Positions 53,101 through 62,907 of a stretch of DNA of 64,000 nt are shown here, piece by piece. A program made the translations under genes and the position numbers. The notes below the pieces were generated by a model. It saw only the letters and a program-made list of their open reading frames with translations, ran no database searches and had not been told where the DNA came from. The first letter of the stretch is position 1. Each line of letters begins with the position of its first letter. Source of the DNA: Agapetus fuscipes (Eukaryota > Arthropoda > Insecta > Trichoptera > Glossosomatidae); assembly GCA_951799405.1 (NCBI GenBank), contig OX637342.1, positions 682,001-746,000 on the forward strand. Reading direction: 5' to 3'.

Positions 53101-55286
53101 TTCTCTGGGAACATAAAATCGATTGGGACGATTGTCCTCCTCAGAGTATAATTTCAACTTGGGAAAATTATGAATCGGAACTCCCACTCCTTCAAAGTAT
53201 TCAGCTGCCACGTCATACAGGTGTAACGCAGGAGTCGATTATATCCCTATTGGGATTCGCGGACGCAAGTGAGAGAGCATATGGAGCGGTGATATATATT
53301 CATGTATATAATCCTCCAAGTAAACGCGGAGAAATAAGTTTAGCTTGTGCTAAGTCGCGAGTAGCTCCAAGTCGTACAATATCTTTAGCAAGACTTGAAT
53401 TATCGGGAATATTGATATTGTCAAAATTAATGCGTGTAGTCATTGATACATATTCAACTCGCTGCCAAATTAATAATGTATACGCCTTTTCTGATAGTAC
53501 AGTGGCACTCGCTTGGGTTCATTCACACCCATCCCGCTGGCAGACTTTCATCGCGAATAGAGTAACTATAATTCAGGATAATATACCTCCAAGTCAGTTT
53601 TATCATATTGCCGGGAAAGACAATCCCGCGGATTGTCTCTCACGCGGCCTGACTCCCGCACAATTAATTGACCACCCGCTCTGGTTTAAAGGCCCTGCCT
53701 TCGCGCGCTCACCAATTGAAGAATGGAATTTTTGTAAATTTGATCCAAATACTATTGAAAACCCGCCGGAACAAAAAATAAAAGTTATGACTGTAATGGA
53801 TAACTTACCCAAGCAACCAACTTTATTAGGTTCACTCGCTGAACGAATCTCTTCCTGGAGTAAATTGTTAAGAGTTGTTATTTACATACTTCGTTTTATA
53901 AAAAGATTGTCATCAAAATTTGAAGTCTCTCACCTACGGTTTGCAGAAATCGTAGTTATAAAAGACTTACAAAATCATCATTTTTCGAACGAAATTAAAA
54001 ACGCGAAAGCCGGTAAAGTCTTATCTCCTGCATTTCGTAAGCTTAATGCCTTTATCGACGCCGATGGGTTGTTACGAGTAGGAGGGAGACTTGTAAACGC
54101 TGACTTAGCTTATGACAGTAAACATCCAATACTTTTACCAGGTCGCGGTCATATTTTGAATTTAATCATTGATTACTATCATAGAAAATTCTTGCATTCC
54201 GGACCTCAGTTACTTATGTCCCTTTTGCGACAAAATTTCTGGATTTTGTCGGCTAGAAATATTGTGCGTAAACGCGTCCAATTATGTAATACTTGTTATA
54301 AGGTTAATCCAAAATCACGCTTCCCCCTCATGGGGGATTTACCTGCCTGTCGGGTAAATGAAGGTAAGGCATTTTTCCACTGTGGCATAGACTACGCGGG
54401 CCCCTTAAGTGTGATTCCTTATAGAAAAAGAGGTGTGCACAAAATTAAAGCATACATTTGTGTGTTTGTGTGCTTAATCACGAAAGCGGTTCATATCGAA
54501 CTCGCATCAGATCTAAGCACGGAAACATTTATTAACGCTCTTAAGCGATTTTTGTCTCGACGCGGGCCGGTAAAAATAATGTACTCAGACTGTGGGACAA
54601 ACTTCATTGGTGCAAAATCTCACCTCGATGCTCTCTATGGTCTCCTGGAGTCTGAAGCTTTTCAAAATAAGTTCGACAGGGAACTAAGAGACCATCGGAT
54701 AGATTGGAAGTTCAATCCCCCATCCGCCCCGCATTTCGGTGGAATTTGGGAGAGTAACGTGCGGAGTATCAAACTCCATCTGAATCGAGTAATTGGTAAA
54801 CAATTATTGACATTCGAGGAAATGTCTACAGTACTTGCGCAAATTGAAGCAATTTTAAACTCCAGACCGCTTTCATGTTTGAGTGCCGATCCATCCGAAC
54901 CTATTGCTCTAACCCCCGCACATTTTCTCACATTGACTCCTCTAAAGTCACTTCCGGCGACAGATACCTCCTCTAGAGACATTAGTTTACTGTCTCGTAA
55001 ACAGTATGTGGACCATTTAGTTCAGTCTTTCTGGAAACGGTGGAAGGTGGAGTACCTTCACACTCTCCAAACGCGTCAGAAATGGAACACGGAAACAGAG
55101 CCAATCAAGATTGGATCTGTTGTCTTGTTAAAAACTGAAGGTAGTGCACCTCTTAATTGGCCACTAGGAGTTATTGAGGATGTCTTTCCGGGAGCGGACG
55201 GTATAGCTAGAGTAGTTAATGTCCGGACGAAAACTGGAACTTATAGGCGTCCAGTTGTCAAGGTTTGTCCGTTGCCAAATCAATAA
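50148..55286 (+). CDS. BEL/Pao gag-pol polyprotein, copy 2 (1712 aa)
   Basis: Same architecture and catalytic residues as copy 1, with numbering shifted by four after residue 1050. The proteins differ at about 25 positions by eye. Sixteen of these fall between residues 641 and 750, just before and at the start of the reverse transcriptase. Copy 2 has Arg742 and Arg803, closer to what I recall as typical for the family (KVR.V.DAS; HRCYQR). It has a four-residue insertion (IHVY) after residue 1050 in RNase H, from a 12-bp AT-rich duplication-like insert. The frame is intact over 5.1 kb, so it is recent. With two near-identical LTRs this is the better candidate for a functional copy. Confidence 0.95.
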   Translation: MTSEREKRAFQRRKERLQNEIETYLERAQCIFDTINSIHLGEIYLRKFKVHAAGIDNWRKEFLLLVKEKNDLIAESEEDEATDNNIILSFEDLYAEIKYTYENLKDTTKSSSANDIPLKRSIQLPRLELCAFNGDVNNWPVFYENFKSMVHENDSLTEGEKIQYLVGKLVGKAQSICQGLLPTAQNYTILWNSLVKKYNDKRVLATTYLEKLLNIPAVKEPSASNLEDFIDLFSGLTAAIKQLNMENLEDFIFIHIACKKLDMDTIKAFEVSIQDSSDSVDSIKFVEFIRNYSRILQRANGSRSSKINNQINAMPRKPSASQKNVRTFVTVNTDKCLLCGDNNHSKLYQCPKYTILDARERYNFIKSKKLCVNCLSTMHNLKNCKSKGRCSVCNRSHHTSLHFNLNLQAAAEEKAEPLALCAMGPNSSEVESTVLLGTVCCVILDKRGQRHTIRALLDSASQRDIITASCCRELHLDVKTTRDKVVSGIGDIVNPIKGVTTITLLSRVEKSVNFKLSPLVVNQITDKIPVANINIENLEYLKSLRLADEKYFIPGKIDMILGADVFSRVIKHNTISRNLGEPVALDTLFGYVILGKVPVLPAIKTDYCFFSTIEIEMKNILELEDVPDVSTPQIEELVCEEKYTNTTTRDKTGRFSVMLPFKTDPGQLGDSQRAAERRFYALERKLLSNSSVKLEYDLIFKNYIQEGYLNPVNINSDQCLSLQYIAPHHSVIRENKSTTKVRAVIDASMKTTSGLSLNDVLHTGRNLQNDLFKIILHFRLFPVALSADIRKMYMQILVNKEHRCYQRVLYRFDKNDPLQLFEFTRVPFGLKCSPYLAMRTVRRLIDDERTRFPLAALVAERDIYMDDLVSSCLNDEEAIALSNQLIELFLAGGFELVKFSSNSPSVMGGIPSACRISEAVEFSSEDQCTILGLHWLPGKDVFTFSVTNKFRKCTKRNILSTIARFWDLMGFVAPVIVTAKLMIKFLWEHKIDWDDCPPQSIISTWENYESELPLLQSIQLPRHTGVTQESIISLLGFADASERAYGAVIYIHVYNPPSKRGEISLACAKSRVAPSRTISLARLELSGILILSKLMRVVIDTYSTRCQINNVYAFSDSTVALAWVHSHPSRWQTFIANRVTIIQDNIPPSQFYHIAGKDNPADCLSRGLTPAQLIDHPLWFKGPAFARSPIEEWNFCKFDPNTIENPPEQKIKVMTVMDNLPKQPTLLGSLAERISSWSKLLRVVIYILRFIKRLSSKFEVSHLRFAEIVVIKDLQNHHFSNEIKNAKAGKVLSPAFRKLNAFIDADGLLRVGGRLVNADLAYDSKHPILLPGRGHILNLIIDYYHRKFLHSGPQLLMSLLRQNFWILSARNIVRKRVQLCNTCYKVNPKSRFPLMGDLPACRVNEGKAFFHCGIDYAGPLSVIPYRKRGVHKIKAYICVFVCLITKAVHIELASDLSTETFINALKRFLSRRGPVKIMYSDCGTNFIGAKSHLDALYGLLESEAFQNKFDRELRDHRIDWKFNPPSAPHFGGIWESNVRSIKLHLNRVIGKQLLTFEEMSTVLAQIEAILNSRPLSCLSADPSEPIALTPAHFLTLTPLKSLPATDTSSRDISLLSRKQYVDHLVQSFWKRWKVEYLHTLQTRQKWNTETEPIKIGSVVLLKTEGSAPLNWPLGVIEDVFPGADGIARVVNVRTKTGTYRRPVVKVCPLPNQ

Positions 55287-55405
55287 CATTACAAAATAAT
55301 ATACAGTCCACTCGCTAAATTAAGTAGATTTAAGTTATAATAATAAACAAATAAATAAATAAATCATTGTTTTGAAAGGACTACGTCCTCTCAAGCTGGG
55401 GGGCA

Positions 55406-55812
55406 TGTTTGGGCGAACTGTTAGGTAGGTTTGTTATGGGTAGCTGGCCATAAAATCCTTGTCCTTGTGCCTATAATCTGACCTATCCGATTTGCCCAAT
55501 CACCTGTCTCCAGCCAGTACTTCTTCATACGCGGCCTTGGATAGACGTGTCCATCGCAGTGTACACCGCGCGCGAACGAAGGAGAAACCACACACAAAAA
55601 CGCGACCAGTGCTCCGCGAAAGAGGCATCCATTGGAGATAAGGTGAGTCCAGACCATTTGATTCCGTGATTCCTTCCCCCTTGCTCCATTGGTTGGCTGC
55701 CTAGACAGATTTGTTGGGCAGTTCGTCCGATCGCGATAATCGAGAACCAGTTTGCGATCTCAAATCCTCCCCCTCGCATTACCACATGATAGCGTCAAAC
55801 TTGGCGTTATCA
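55406..55812 (+). repeat. BEL/Pao LTR3 (407 bp)
   Basis: Last LTR of the array. It ends TTATCA, followed by TAATTTTGGGTCCTTCGAAC and CGGATA, which is recognisably the start of another internal region rather than flanking DNA. The element therefore continues about 26 bp past the LTR before the SINE1 3' half begins. Confidence 0.88.
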
Positions 55813-55838
55813 TAATTTTGGGTCCTTCGAACCGGATA

Positions 55839-56030
55839 GCCATTTATATTTTCAAATTTGCTCTTCACTGGGTTGAAAAATTCATAAACCATTACTAGAG
55901 ACCGGTCATCAAAAGGTCCATCTAGCCTTACAGCAACTGGGTCTTGCTTGAGAATCGGCGCTTTTTACAGCGACAACCAAGCTTGCAGAGGGCTCTTGAG
56001 GTGTGATACACACAAAAACAGCGCTCACCA
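55839..56030 (+). repeat. SINE1 3' half, cut by the BEL/Pao array
   Basis: CCATTTATATTTTCAAATTT, GTTGAAAAATTCATAAACC, GTCCATCTAGCCTTACAGCA and GGGCTCTTGAGGTGTGAT are the SINE1 body and end. They continue from the head at 42803-42882. Together they make one complete SINE1. Confidence 0.82.
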
Positions 56031-57019
56031 TATTCATAATCAGCCTAATTTTTATTTTGTTTTTAATGTATTGATTATTTCCATCCAGGATGAAATAGGT
56101 TGATCAATTTCATTCTTGTTGACAAATTTAATTTTAAAAAATAGTCAATCTCATCTCTAACCATTTTTCATTGATGTAATTCCACGAAAAACATATATAC
56201 AAATATAAAATACCGAATACATATCATGCAGACTAACTAAAGTATGATGGACTGCATCGAATTTCACATGTACTCTTGCACGTCTAGTCAAAGGAATCCA
56301 TCGGATGATTACACTTTATTGGGTTAATGAATTTGACTTTTGGCGAGCGTTGTTTGGAGAATTTTCGACCCGACGAAGCCATTTTTTAAATTTATTGTTC
56401 ATCACGTCGAGTAAAAAACATTGTCCATTTGGAAAACAGAAAAATATTTGAAAACTTAAGCACTCAACAGAGCTGCTGTTGTAATTTATCTGTACACGAT
56501 TGGTGTACGTGTTTGTTGCAAGAGTCACTGCTCCTGAGGATGCTTTTTTGAAGCGAAAATATTCGAGTCAAAAAATGAAAATAAAATTGTAAGTGATATA
56601 CTATGTAAGTGAATACTATGTAAGTTTTTTAGATAAATACAATGGACTTTCCCTGCACTGTGAACCGCACAAACCCAAAAAAATATAAATAAAGTATTTT
56701 CTATTGAAAATAGTTTGAAATATTGTAGACCTTTTAAAAGCATCGATACTTGAAAGCGGAAGTGGCCTTGCCCTTATGCCATACGAGTATGATGTCCGCC
56801 ATACTCCTGTCATGTATTTGCTAAGCTTTTCTGCAGTTTGAACAAAACTCAAGCTTTCAGAATAAAACTCAATTTCCCCTCACTTGTACTATTTTTCTTT
56901 CACTTTTATTTGAGTCAAACTTAGACTCAACTTAAATACACTTATTGTTTTTAGTTTTTTTTCCGAATATTATCAATGAGAAAAAATGATAGTTACAAAT
57001 TAAAAAAACAATCTAATTG
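56031..57019. other. No recognised feature
   Basis: AT-rich DNA. Overlapping minus-strand ORFs of 70-78 codons (56316-56852) have no recognisable domain. Confidence 0.45.
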
Positions 57020-57262
57020 TACTACAACTCAAGAGCCCTTAGTGAGCTTAGTCATAGCTTTAGAAAGCGACTATTCTCAAGCAAGGCCCAGTTGCTGTAA
57101 GGCTGGATGGTCACCGATCTTCGGAAAAAACAGATTAATTTTTCAACCCTGAGAACAATATAATATATTTGAAAAAAGTAATATTTGTTTGTTATCGGAC
57201 TGAAATTGAGCACATTACCTTTGATTCACGAGTCTGTAGCGTTAACCACTCAACAACGGACC
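57020..57262 (-). repeat. SINE1 copy, diverged
   Basis: CAACTCAAGAGCCCTTAGTG (3' end), CCCAGTTGCTGTAAGGCTGG, AATTTTTCAACCCTGAGAAC, and a decayed head ending CAACAACGGACCGC. Confidence 0.7.
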
Positions 57263-57272
57263 GCTCAAAATC

Positions 57273-57322
57273 AAATGAATCTTTAATGTGTATTTATTTC
57301 TGCAACTTAGATTATTTACGTC
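57273..57322 (+). repeat. R1 tail fragment
   Basis: GAATCTTTAATGTGTATTTA followed by TTTCTGCAACTTAGATTATT matches the R1 3' end only. Confidence 0.5.
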
Positions 57323-57708
57323 AAGAGCTTTCGTCTCTACGGCATTGTGACTTTAAAGTTGTTTTATATCGAAATAAATATTGCAGCATTTCCCCTGTTA
57401 CACTGTAACCTGTACAAATACTGCAGCAAGCTAACTGGACTCGACATAAACTCGCATAAGCTTGTCGTCTCGTACACAATATCCTGAGAGGTTCCGCAGA
57501 AAAATCCAGAAGGCTTTTGTGCCGCCCCGTCTTTCGCATTTAGTGTTAAAAGTTGCGAATACTTTCATGTGAGACTCGTTCAGACAAAGGCAGTCGGTAA
57601 GTGTTCATGTTTAGTGGTATTAGTATAAGACTTACTATTTAGGGTGTGTTTCTTCAACAATGGCTAAGCGACTTTATATTGAATGAAAAGTACGCACTTA
57701 TGTCAATG
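57323..57708. other. No recognised feature
   Basis: AT-rich spacer with small shadow ORFs. Confidence 0.4.
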
Positions 57709-57965
57709 CATCCCCCCAGTGCTTGCTTGGCTTATCTAACAGTTGATTCAAATATGACCTTTCAATGAAATTATCTTAAAAATCACATTCTACACAATCT
57801 GAGATAAGAAAAAAAAGTAAAACATGATAATGTGAGAGTTGTTGAAAATCAATTTCCAGTTTACTTATTAAGACGCATCGGTCCAGTGCACCTGCAAACA
57901 TTGCTCATGTGAAATTACCTGTGATGGACTTAAGACAAACAATTTCTAAGGGGACTTAGGTCATT
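57709..57965 (+). repeat. R2 MITE, full length
   Basis: Left inverted repeat CCCCCCAGTGCTTGCTTGGC, then GTTGATTCAAATATGACCTT, ACACAATCTGAGATAAGAAA and GATAATGTGAGAGTTG. The right inverted repeat ends AAGACAAACAATTTCTAAGG. Confidence 0.83.
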
Positions 57966-58029
57966 TATATAATTTATGTAATTAATTAATGTATTGTTCA
58001 TTGTGAAGATTTATAATTAATGCATTGCA

Positions 58030-58105
58030 ATGTCAGTTTTCGCTTTTACATACTGTATGAATACTCACAAAATAAAAACTCAAACCTCAAATAAACATTA
58101 AATTG
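58030..58105 (-). repeat. R1 fragment
   Basis: TCGCTTTTACATACTGTATG and CAAAATAAAAACTCAAACCT with CAAAT match the middle of R1. Confidence 0.5.
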
Positions 58106-58167
58106 TTTTAATTAAAATATCGTACACATCCCGATTCTCAATTTATAATGCGGATCAAATTTTGAAT

Positions 58168-58312
58168 AAAAATGCAACTTAGTTGCTTATAAAGTGTAAC
58201 CTCGCCAGTATTTTATTTTGGGTTTTGAAATTAACATCGAAACGAGAAATCATTTCTGACACCCGCGGTGGGATTCGAACCCGAACTCTCGGCATGGAAT
58301 GCTATCGACCAG
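58168..58312 (-). repeat. SINE2/SINE3-type copy
   Basis: GCAACTTAGTTGCTTATAAA and GTGTAACCTCGCC (3' end), ATCATTTCTGACACCCGCGG, B box as GGGATTCGAACCCG, and GGCATGGAATGCTATCGACC (head). The middle part is deleted. Confidence 0.7.
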
Positions 58313-58744
58313 ACAGATTCATTGCTAAAATTGTTATAGCAAAGATATTATATATTTTCAATCAAAAGAAAATACTAACAGTGTATTTAGTACAGGTACA
58401 CTTTTAAGCCCATCTTAAGACTACTACTATATAAAAAGTTTTTTTTCATGAACACGTCCTTCACTGTCTTCGTCTGTACCGCCACTGGATAATAAAACCA
58501 AGCAAGACCTGCTTAGTGCGCGAACACGTACAGCAAAAAAGTTACGCTCCATTTTTCGTTTTTTTACAACCTTAAATTTTTTTGGCCTGTTTGTCTTTCG
58601 GTGATGAAATGTCCTTCAAAACTCAGGAAATGTCCCGCGCGTGCGCACAACAGGGCATTTCTTTTAATTAAAGGGTTGTAATTTCGGGTGATAATATTTT
58701 TTTCGCGCCATTTTATCCGATGCTGGCAGGTCGGGTAAAGACGG
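58313..58744. other. No recognised feature
   Basis: AT-rich with a GC-richer patch near 58610-58740. No gene recognised. Confidence 0.4.
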
Positions 58745-58815
58745 CTACATACCCTAAAATTGACGTTTTTTTATTTTTAATCTCAAACTTTATGGTCTCA
58801 AAGTCATGGAGATAG
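58745..58815. repeat. Element B left end
   Basis: ACCCTAAAATTGACGTTTTT and AACTTTATGGTCTCAAAG resemble the first 60 bp of element B. No right end was found. Confidence 0.45.
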
Positions 58816-58975
58816 TAAGAACATACATATTGATGTTCGATACTCGCAGTATTATTCACAAAAAAATGATTCACAGCTTATCTATAGATCACCGTTTTTT
58901 GTATGGAGAATTCACGTTAGCTGACGATTGAGCCATGAATTTGCTGTGAGTGAATATGTAACACCGATAGTATAA

Positions 58976-59935
58976 TAGTGGCATCTATAATCTATACTCT
59001 AAGGGCCTGTATTTTAACATTTTAAGCTAAAGTAGTTTATATAGCATATTTTACGCCCGAGATATGCTATAGTAACACCAAAACAGTATTTTCATCCGCA
59101 TTTTGCCTATAGGCTATCTTTAGTATATACCGAAGATATCCGAAGTAATTGCATTGCTACCATCGTGACAAAACTTGAAAAATGTAAAAAAAAACCTCAA
59201 ATACTGCATTTGGCCACATAAATATATGGTCAACAGCCACGAACTCAAGATTTTTTTTGTCTATGGTAGTTTTTTATAACTGTCAGATGCCATATTGACG
59301 TCCGCCTGCAATGCACCAACAAGGATGGCGCCCTGTGATAATATATGATTTTAGTGATTAAATATTGATAGTGAGGCATTTAAAAACGGACTTTACAAAC
59401 TGTGTTGTAGATAGGTTCATAAATCCGTTGTGATTTGCTTGCCAATAATTTCAAACGTTGTGCCGAGTGAATTCTTGCGCGTTCCTACCAAATACTCGGG
59501 AGACATTGAGGGAGACGAAATATTTTCGATTTTCACCTGCAAACATAATCAGTAATTCTTTCGAAATCTGACCCGTTGCTTTCCATGACAAATTTGAAGT
59601 AAATATTGTGTGTTTCCTAAGGGAATAATTGCTAAAATTCGACTCAAAACTACAAAGCCGCTGTAAATAACAGATGAGAAAAGACGCCATATTGGAATTA
59701 GCTAAAGCATAAAACGTATGCTCCCCAAGATTGGCTAGAAAAAATATCGTTGCTATTAGACTATTTTCTTGATAAAGCATATTTCAAAATACCGTTTTTA
59801 AGATTTTAAGCTATAGTAAGTCATTTTTATGCTATTAGGCGCATATGCTAACGATAAAACTACCGGGCCTTAGTTGCAAGGATATATTCATTTAAAGCTC
59901 TCAGATGTATGCCCACAAACCAAGGCATGAATGCA
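58976..59935 (-). repeat. R1 retroposon split by a Harbinger-like element
   Basis: The tail CTATAATCTATACTCTAA at 58985-59002 continues after the insertion with GTTGCAAGGATATATTCATT and CAGATGTATGCCCACAAACC (59873-59935). The rest of R1 is lost. Confidence 0.72.
59003..59869. mobile_element. Harbinger-like non-autonomous element (867 bp)
   Basis: Ends GGGCCTGTATTTTAACATTT (left) and the reverse complement of GGCCCGGTAGTTTTATCGTT (right) flank AT-rich DNA with subterminal AGCATA/TATGCT motifs. The edges are TAA (59000-59002) and TTA (59870-59872), compatible with a decayed TWA target duplication of PIF/Harbinger. The 109-codon minus ORF inside shows no transposase motif. Confidence 0.65.
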
Positions 59936-60057
59936 AAAAAGTGAAGCGTTTTATTGCTTTTATAATTATCTAATTTAAAATGCTTAAAAAAAAGATTATT
60001 TAAAAAATATAACGTCAAATATATACCTATAAAGAATTATGTTTTTTATGTGTTTTT

Positions 60058-60318
60058 ATTTTTTATTCCTTGACTTATAGGTTGGTATGAGGCTGACCAC
60101 CCATACTGTAAAAAATGGTTCACTTTGCCAATGTCACCCCTGTTTAAGGGAAGGTCGGCAAAAGTTGTGGGGCTTATGTTCATTTGAGGTTTGGATTTTA
60201 TTTGTAAGTACACAATCAGCATTTGTAAGCGCGAACTACACTTGTTGGTTTGTGGGCATACATCTGAGAGCTTTAAATGAACATATCCTTGCAACTTAGA
60301 TTATAGATTATAGATTAT
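60058..60318 (+). repeat. R1 retroposon, full length with target duplication
   Basis: TTCCTTGACTTATAGGTTGG to CCTTGCAACTTAGATTATAG and two more ATTATAG units. TATGTGTTTTTATTTTTT before it and TATGTGTTATTTTTTT after it look like an imperfect target duplication of about 16 bp. That length is typical of LINE-driven retroposition. Confidence 0.85.
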
Positions 60319-60670
60319 GTGTTATTTTTTTAAAATGACTTTTTTCTCTCCGATTGAAGACATTTTAAATTACTTTTCCTTTTAAACAGATTTTTCATAA
60401 TTTGAAAAGAAAATTTATCGATAACAATATCTTGAAAACTGATTATCCATATTTCCTCAAGATTATCAAAATAATCAAAAGTCTGTACGAAGGAAGAATC
60501 AATAAAGTAAAACTCTTTAAAAACAATTCCAAGACATTCCGCAAAGTTTATTCCTATAACAAAATATTAAAAAATTAGGCGTTTCTTCTAAGTTTTTTAA
60601 TTTATTTGAAATTGGATAAATAGAATAAAAAAACAAGAGTTTTTTTTCATTAATGTTGCTATTGTAACAA
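60319..60670. other. No recognised feature
   Basis: AT-rich spacer. The minus-strand ORF at 60517-60759 runs into SINE4 and is a shadow. Confidence 0.4.
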
Positions 60671-60930
60671 GTCGGTGTTATGGCCGAGTGGGCCAAGAGG
60701 CTGATCTTTCTAGCGTATTTGGAATAGAATAACGTTGGTTCGATCCCCGCTTGGGTCACTTGACTTTAACTTTGACCCTGGTTCAACAGATGTTATTGGG
60801 TAATTATTAATTAATTATTCATTAATATAAGCAATAATGAATTATTAATTGATGATATTAAAACCTGTTTCTGGCCAGATAGAATAGGTTGGTGAATTGC
60901 ATTCCTCTTCACAAATCTATTTTTTTAAAT
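60671..60930 (+). repeat. SINE4, best copy
   Basis: TTATGGCCGAGTGGGCCAAG (A box side of a Ser/Leu-like head), GGTTCGATCCCCGCTTGG (B box), GACCCTGGTTCAACAGATGT (body), and GAATTGCATTCCTCTTCACA with CAAATC and an A/T tail. Confidence 0.85.
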
Positions 60931-61309
60931 ATAAAAAAATAAAAAATAAAAATATATATATATTGTACTGAGTACCTTATTTTTTAGAGTATGAAGCCGT
61001 TTTCAGTGCCATGAAAATCTTTGTTAGTCATTTTAAATAACAACATTGCAGTGGCAACATTTTTATGCGATTCAACAGCTTTCCTTCACAGCTTTTACGA
61101 CAATTTTGTTCTTAAATATTTTTACGCCCAAAAGGCTTAGGTATTTCCTTATCTTAACCCTAAACACAGGTTTATACGATCGTTTGGTGTAAACTGCATA
61201 TTACACCAAACACATCGCTATAATCTTGATGACAAAAAAAAATAACATTTCTGTTTTATTTCCAATCCTCTTTTATACCTCTTCAGTGACAAAATATTGA
61301 CAGTAAAAA
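60931..61309. other. No recognised feature
   Basis: AT-rich spacer with a short TA microsatellite near 60955. Confidence 0.4.
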
Positions 61310-61620
61310 CTACACAACGCAACTAAGCGCTACAAGTTTAGTGTTACTTCTTGCCGCAGTATCCCAAAAGGGTTTCACATGTGGCGAGTGGAGCCTATTT
61401 ATTTTTACAGGTACGGGGGTTGGCCTTACGACAACCATTTCAGTTGAAGTCAGGGTTTCCCAGCTCCCAAAGGGGCTGGTATTTCTTGTGAAGGCTGAGT
61501 GAGTAAGCCTTGCCGGTATTTGAATTTGGGTTTTTGAAAATTTTGACACCATCGGTATGATTCGAGCCCGAGCTCTCGGCATGGAATGCAAGCACTCTAC
61601 CAACTGAGGTATCGACTGGA
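61310..61620 (-). repeat. SINE2 with SINE3-like insertion near the head
   Basis: CACAACGCAACTAAGCGCTA (3' end), GTTTAGTGTTACTTCTTGCC and AGTTGAAGTCAGGGTTTCCC. Before the head comes GGTTTTTGAAAATTTTGACA, as in SINE3. The head has B box as GATTCGAGCCCGAGC and A box side CTACCAACTGAGGTATCGAC. Confidence 0.78.
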
Positions 61621-61624
61621 CTTA

Positions 61625-61742
61625 CATACATAATATGTTCAACTTTCAAACCTTCTCTGAAACACAGGTGATATTGGCAATATAAATCAACCAATTTGTA
61701 CAGTGTGGGTGGTCAGCTTCATACCAACCTTTAAGTCAAGCA
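61625..61742 (-). repeat. R1 5' part
   Basis: CTCTGAAACACAGGTGATAT, TACAGTGTGGGTGGTCAGC and TTCATACCAACCTTTAAGTC. Only the head half is present, directly beside SINE2. Confidence 0.7.
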
Positions 61743-61804
61743 AGTACCTACTATAATTAAAAAAAAAAAAACAATAATAATTAAAATGAAATTAGGCTGA
61801 TTTA

Positions 61805-62072
61805 TTTGGTCGGGGCTTAAGAGCCATCTGCAAGATTGGTCGTTGTGTAGAAAGCACCAATTCTTAAGCAAGACCCAGTTGCTGTAAGGCTGGATGGACC
61901 TTTTGAATTTTGATGAGCGGTCTTAGGTAAAGGTTTATGAAGTTTTCAACCCAGCGAAGAGCAAATTTGAAAATATAAATGGTATATTTTTTTGTGCTCC
62001 CCCGGGAATCAAACCCACAACCTTCCATGTACGAGTCCGAAGTGTTACCACTGGACTACGGACCGCTCTGTA
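61805..62072 (-). repeat. SINE1, full length
   Basis: GGGGCTTAAGAGCCATCTGC (3' end), AAGACCCAGTTGCTGTAAGG, TTTTCAACCCAGCGAAGAGC, GTGCTCCCCCGGGAATCAAA (B box side) and CACTGGACTACGGACCGC (A box side). Confidence 0.85.
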
Positions 62073-62655
62073 TGAATTAATAATGCGTCTAAGTAGGTTC
62101 ATTATTTCATATTCTCGGTAATCTGAATCTCAGAAAACCCATCAACTTTTATGAAGTGAATTTTTCATTTGATGACAGTCCTCGTTGCCCACCTACCTGG
62201 CATTGAATTTCAAATCATTTTGTTCCTCGTGCTCTGAAAGAAGGCAATAAAGCAATGATCCACACACCAAGTATAAAACTCAACCGTTACGCTTCGAAAA
62301 AAATACATTCAGTCTAAAGCAGCGCATCTATTGAGAATTTAAGTTTGAAGCATTTTCTGTGAAACGCCATAGTAAAGTTTGATCGTGATGTTGTATACTT
62401 GGAGTGTGCTTCAGTATGATATTATTAATTGCGTCACGAGCGACTCTGATCGAGAGAACAAATTATGTCTCGGCTGGTGAGATGAACCTTTTGTTTGTTG
62501 CTTCGGAAATTTCGATGCCTCCTATCAAGCTTGAAGGCCTCAACGTCGGTTGAAATGTGGTTTTATAAGTAGCCCACCTATCTGTGCAGAAGACACCATT
62601 CAATAAGGGGTTCTTAGATTTTGTAGCGAAACAAAAACCACAGACCATATAATCT
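62073..62655. other. No recognised feature
   Basis: AT-rich DNA with no supported ORF. Confidence 0.4.
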
Positions 62656-62657
62656 AT

Positions 62658-62907
62658 CTATATATATTTAAGTTGCAGAGATATATTAACATTTAAGGCT
62701 CTCAAATGAATGCCCACAAACAGACACGTGTAGTTCACGCTTACAAATGCTGCATGTGTACTAACAAATTAAAAAAACAAACCTCAAATGAATATAGCCC
62801 TGCCACTCTTACTGAGCTTCCCTTAAACAGGGGTGACATTGGCAAAGAAGTGAATCATTTGTACAGCATGGGTAGTCAGCCGCATACCAACCTATAAGTC
62901 AAGCAAT
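62658..62907 (-). repeat. R1 retroposon, full length
   Basis: TATATTTAAGTTGCAGAGAT to CCGCATACCAACCTATAAGT. Contains the hairpin block with CAAATGCTGCATGTG and the AACAGGGGTGACATTGGC segment. Confidence 0.86.

Larger units (their letters stand above)
42883..55838 (+). mobile_element. Tandem BEL/Pao LTR retrotransposon array
   Basis: The order is pol 3' fragment, LTR1, full internal region, LTR2, full internal region, LTR3, and about 26 bp of a third internal start. The repeat period is 6093 bp (LTR1 to LTR2) and 6108 bp (LTR2 to LTR3). The middle LTR is shared, as expected from LTR-LTR recombination or a concatemer rather than two separate insertions. Neither outer boundary is a normal LTR end, and there is no flanking target duplication. 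The whole array lies in the linker of a SINE1 copy. Confidence 0.88.
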
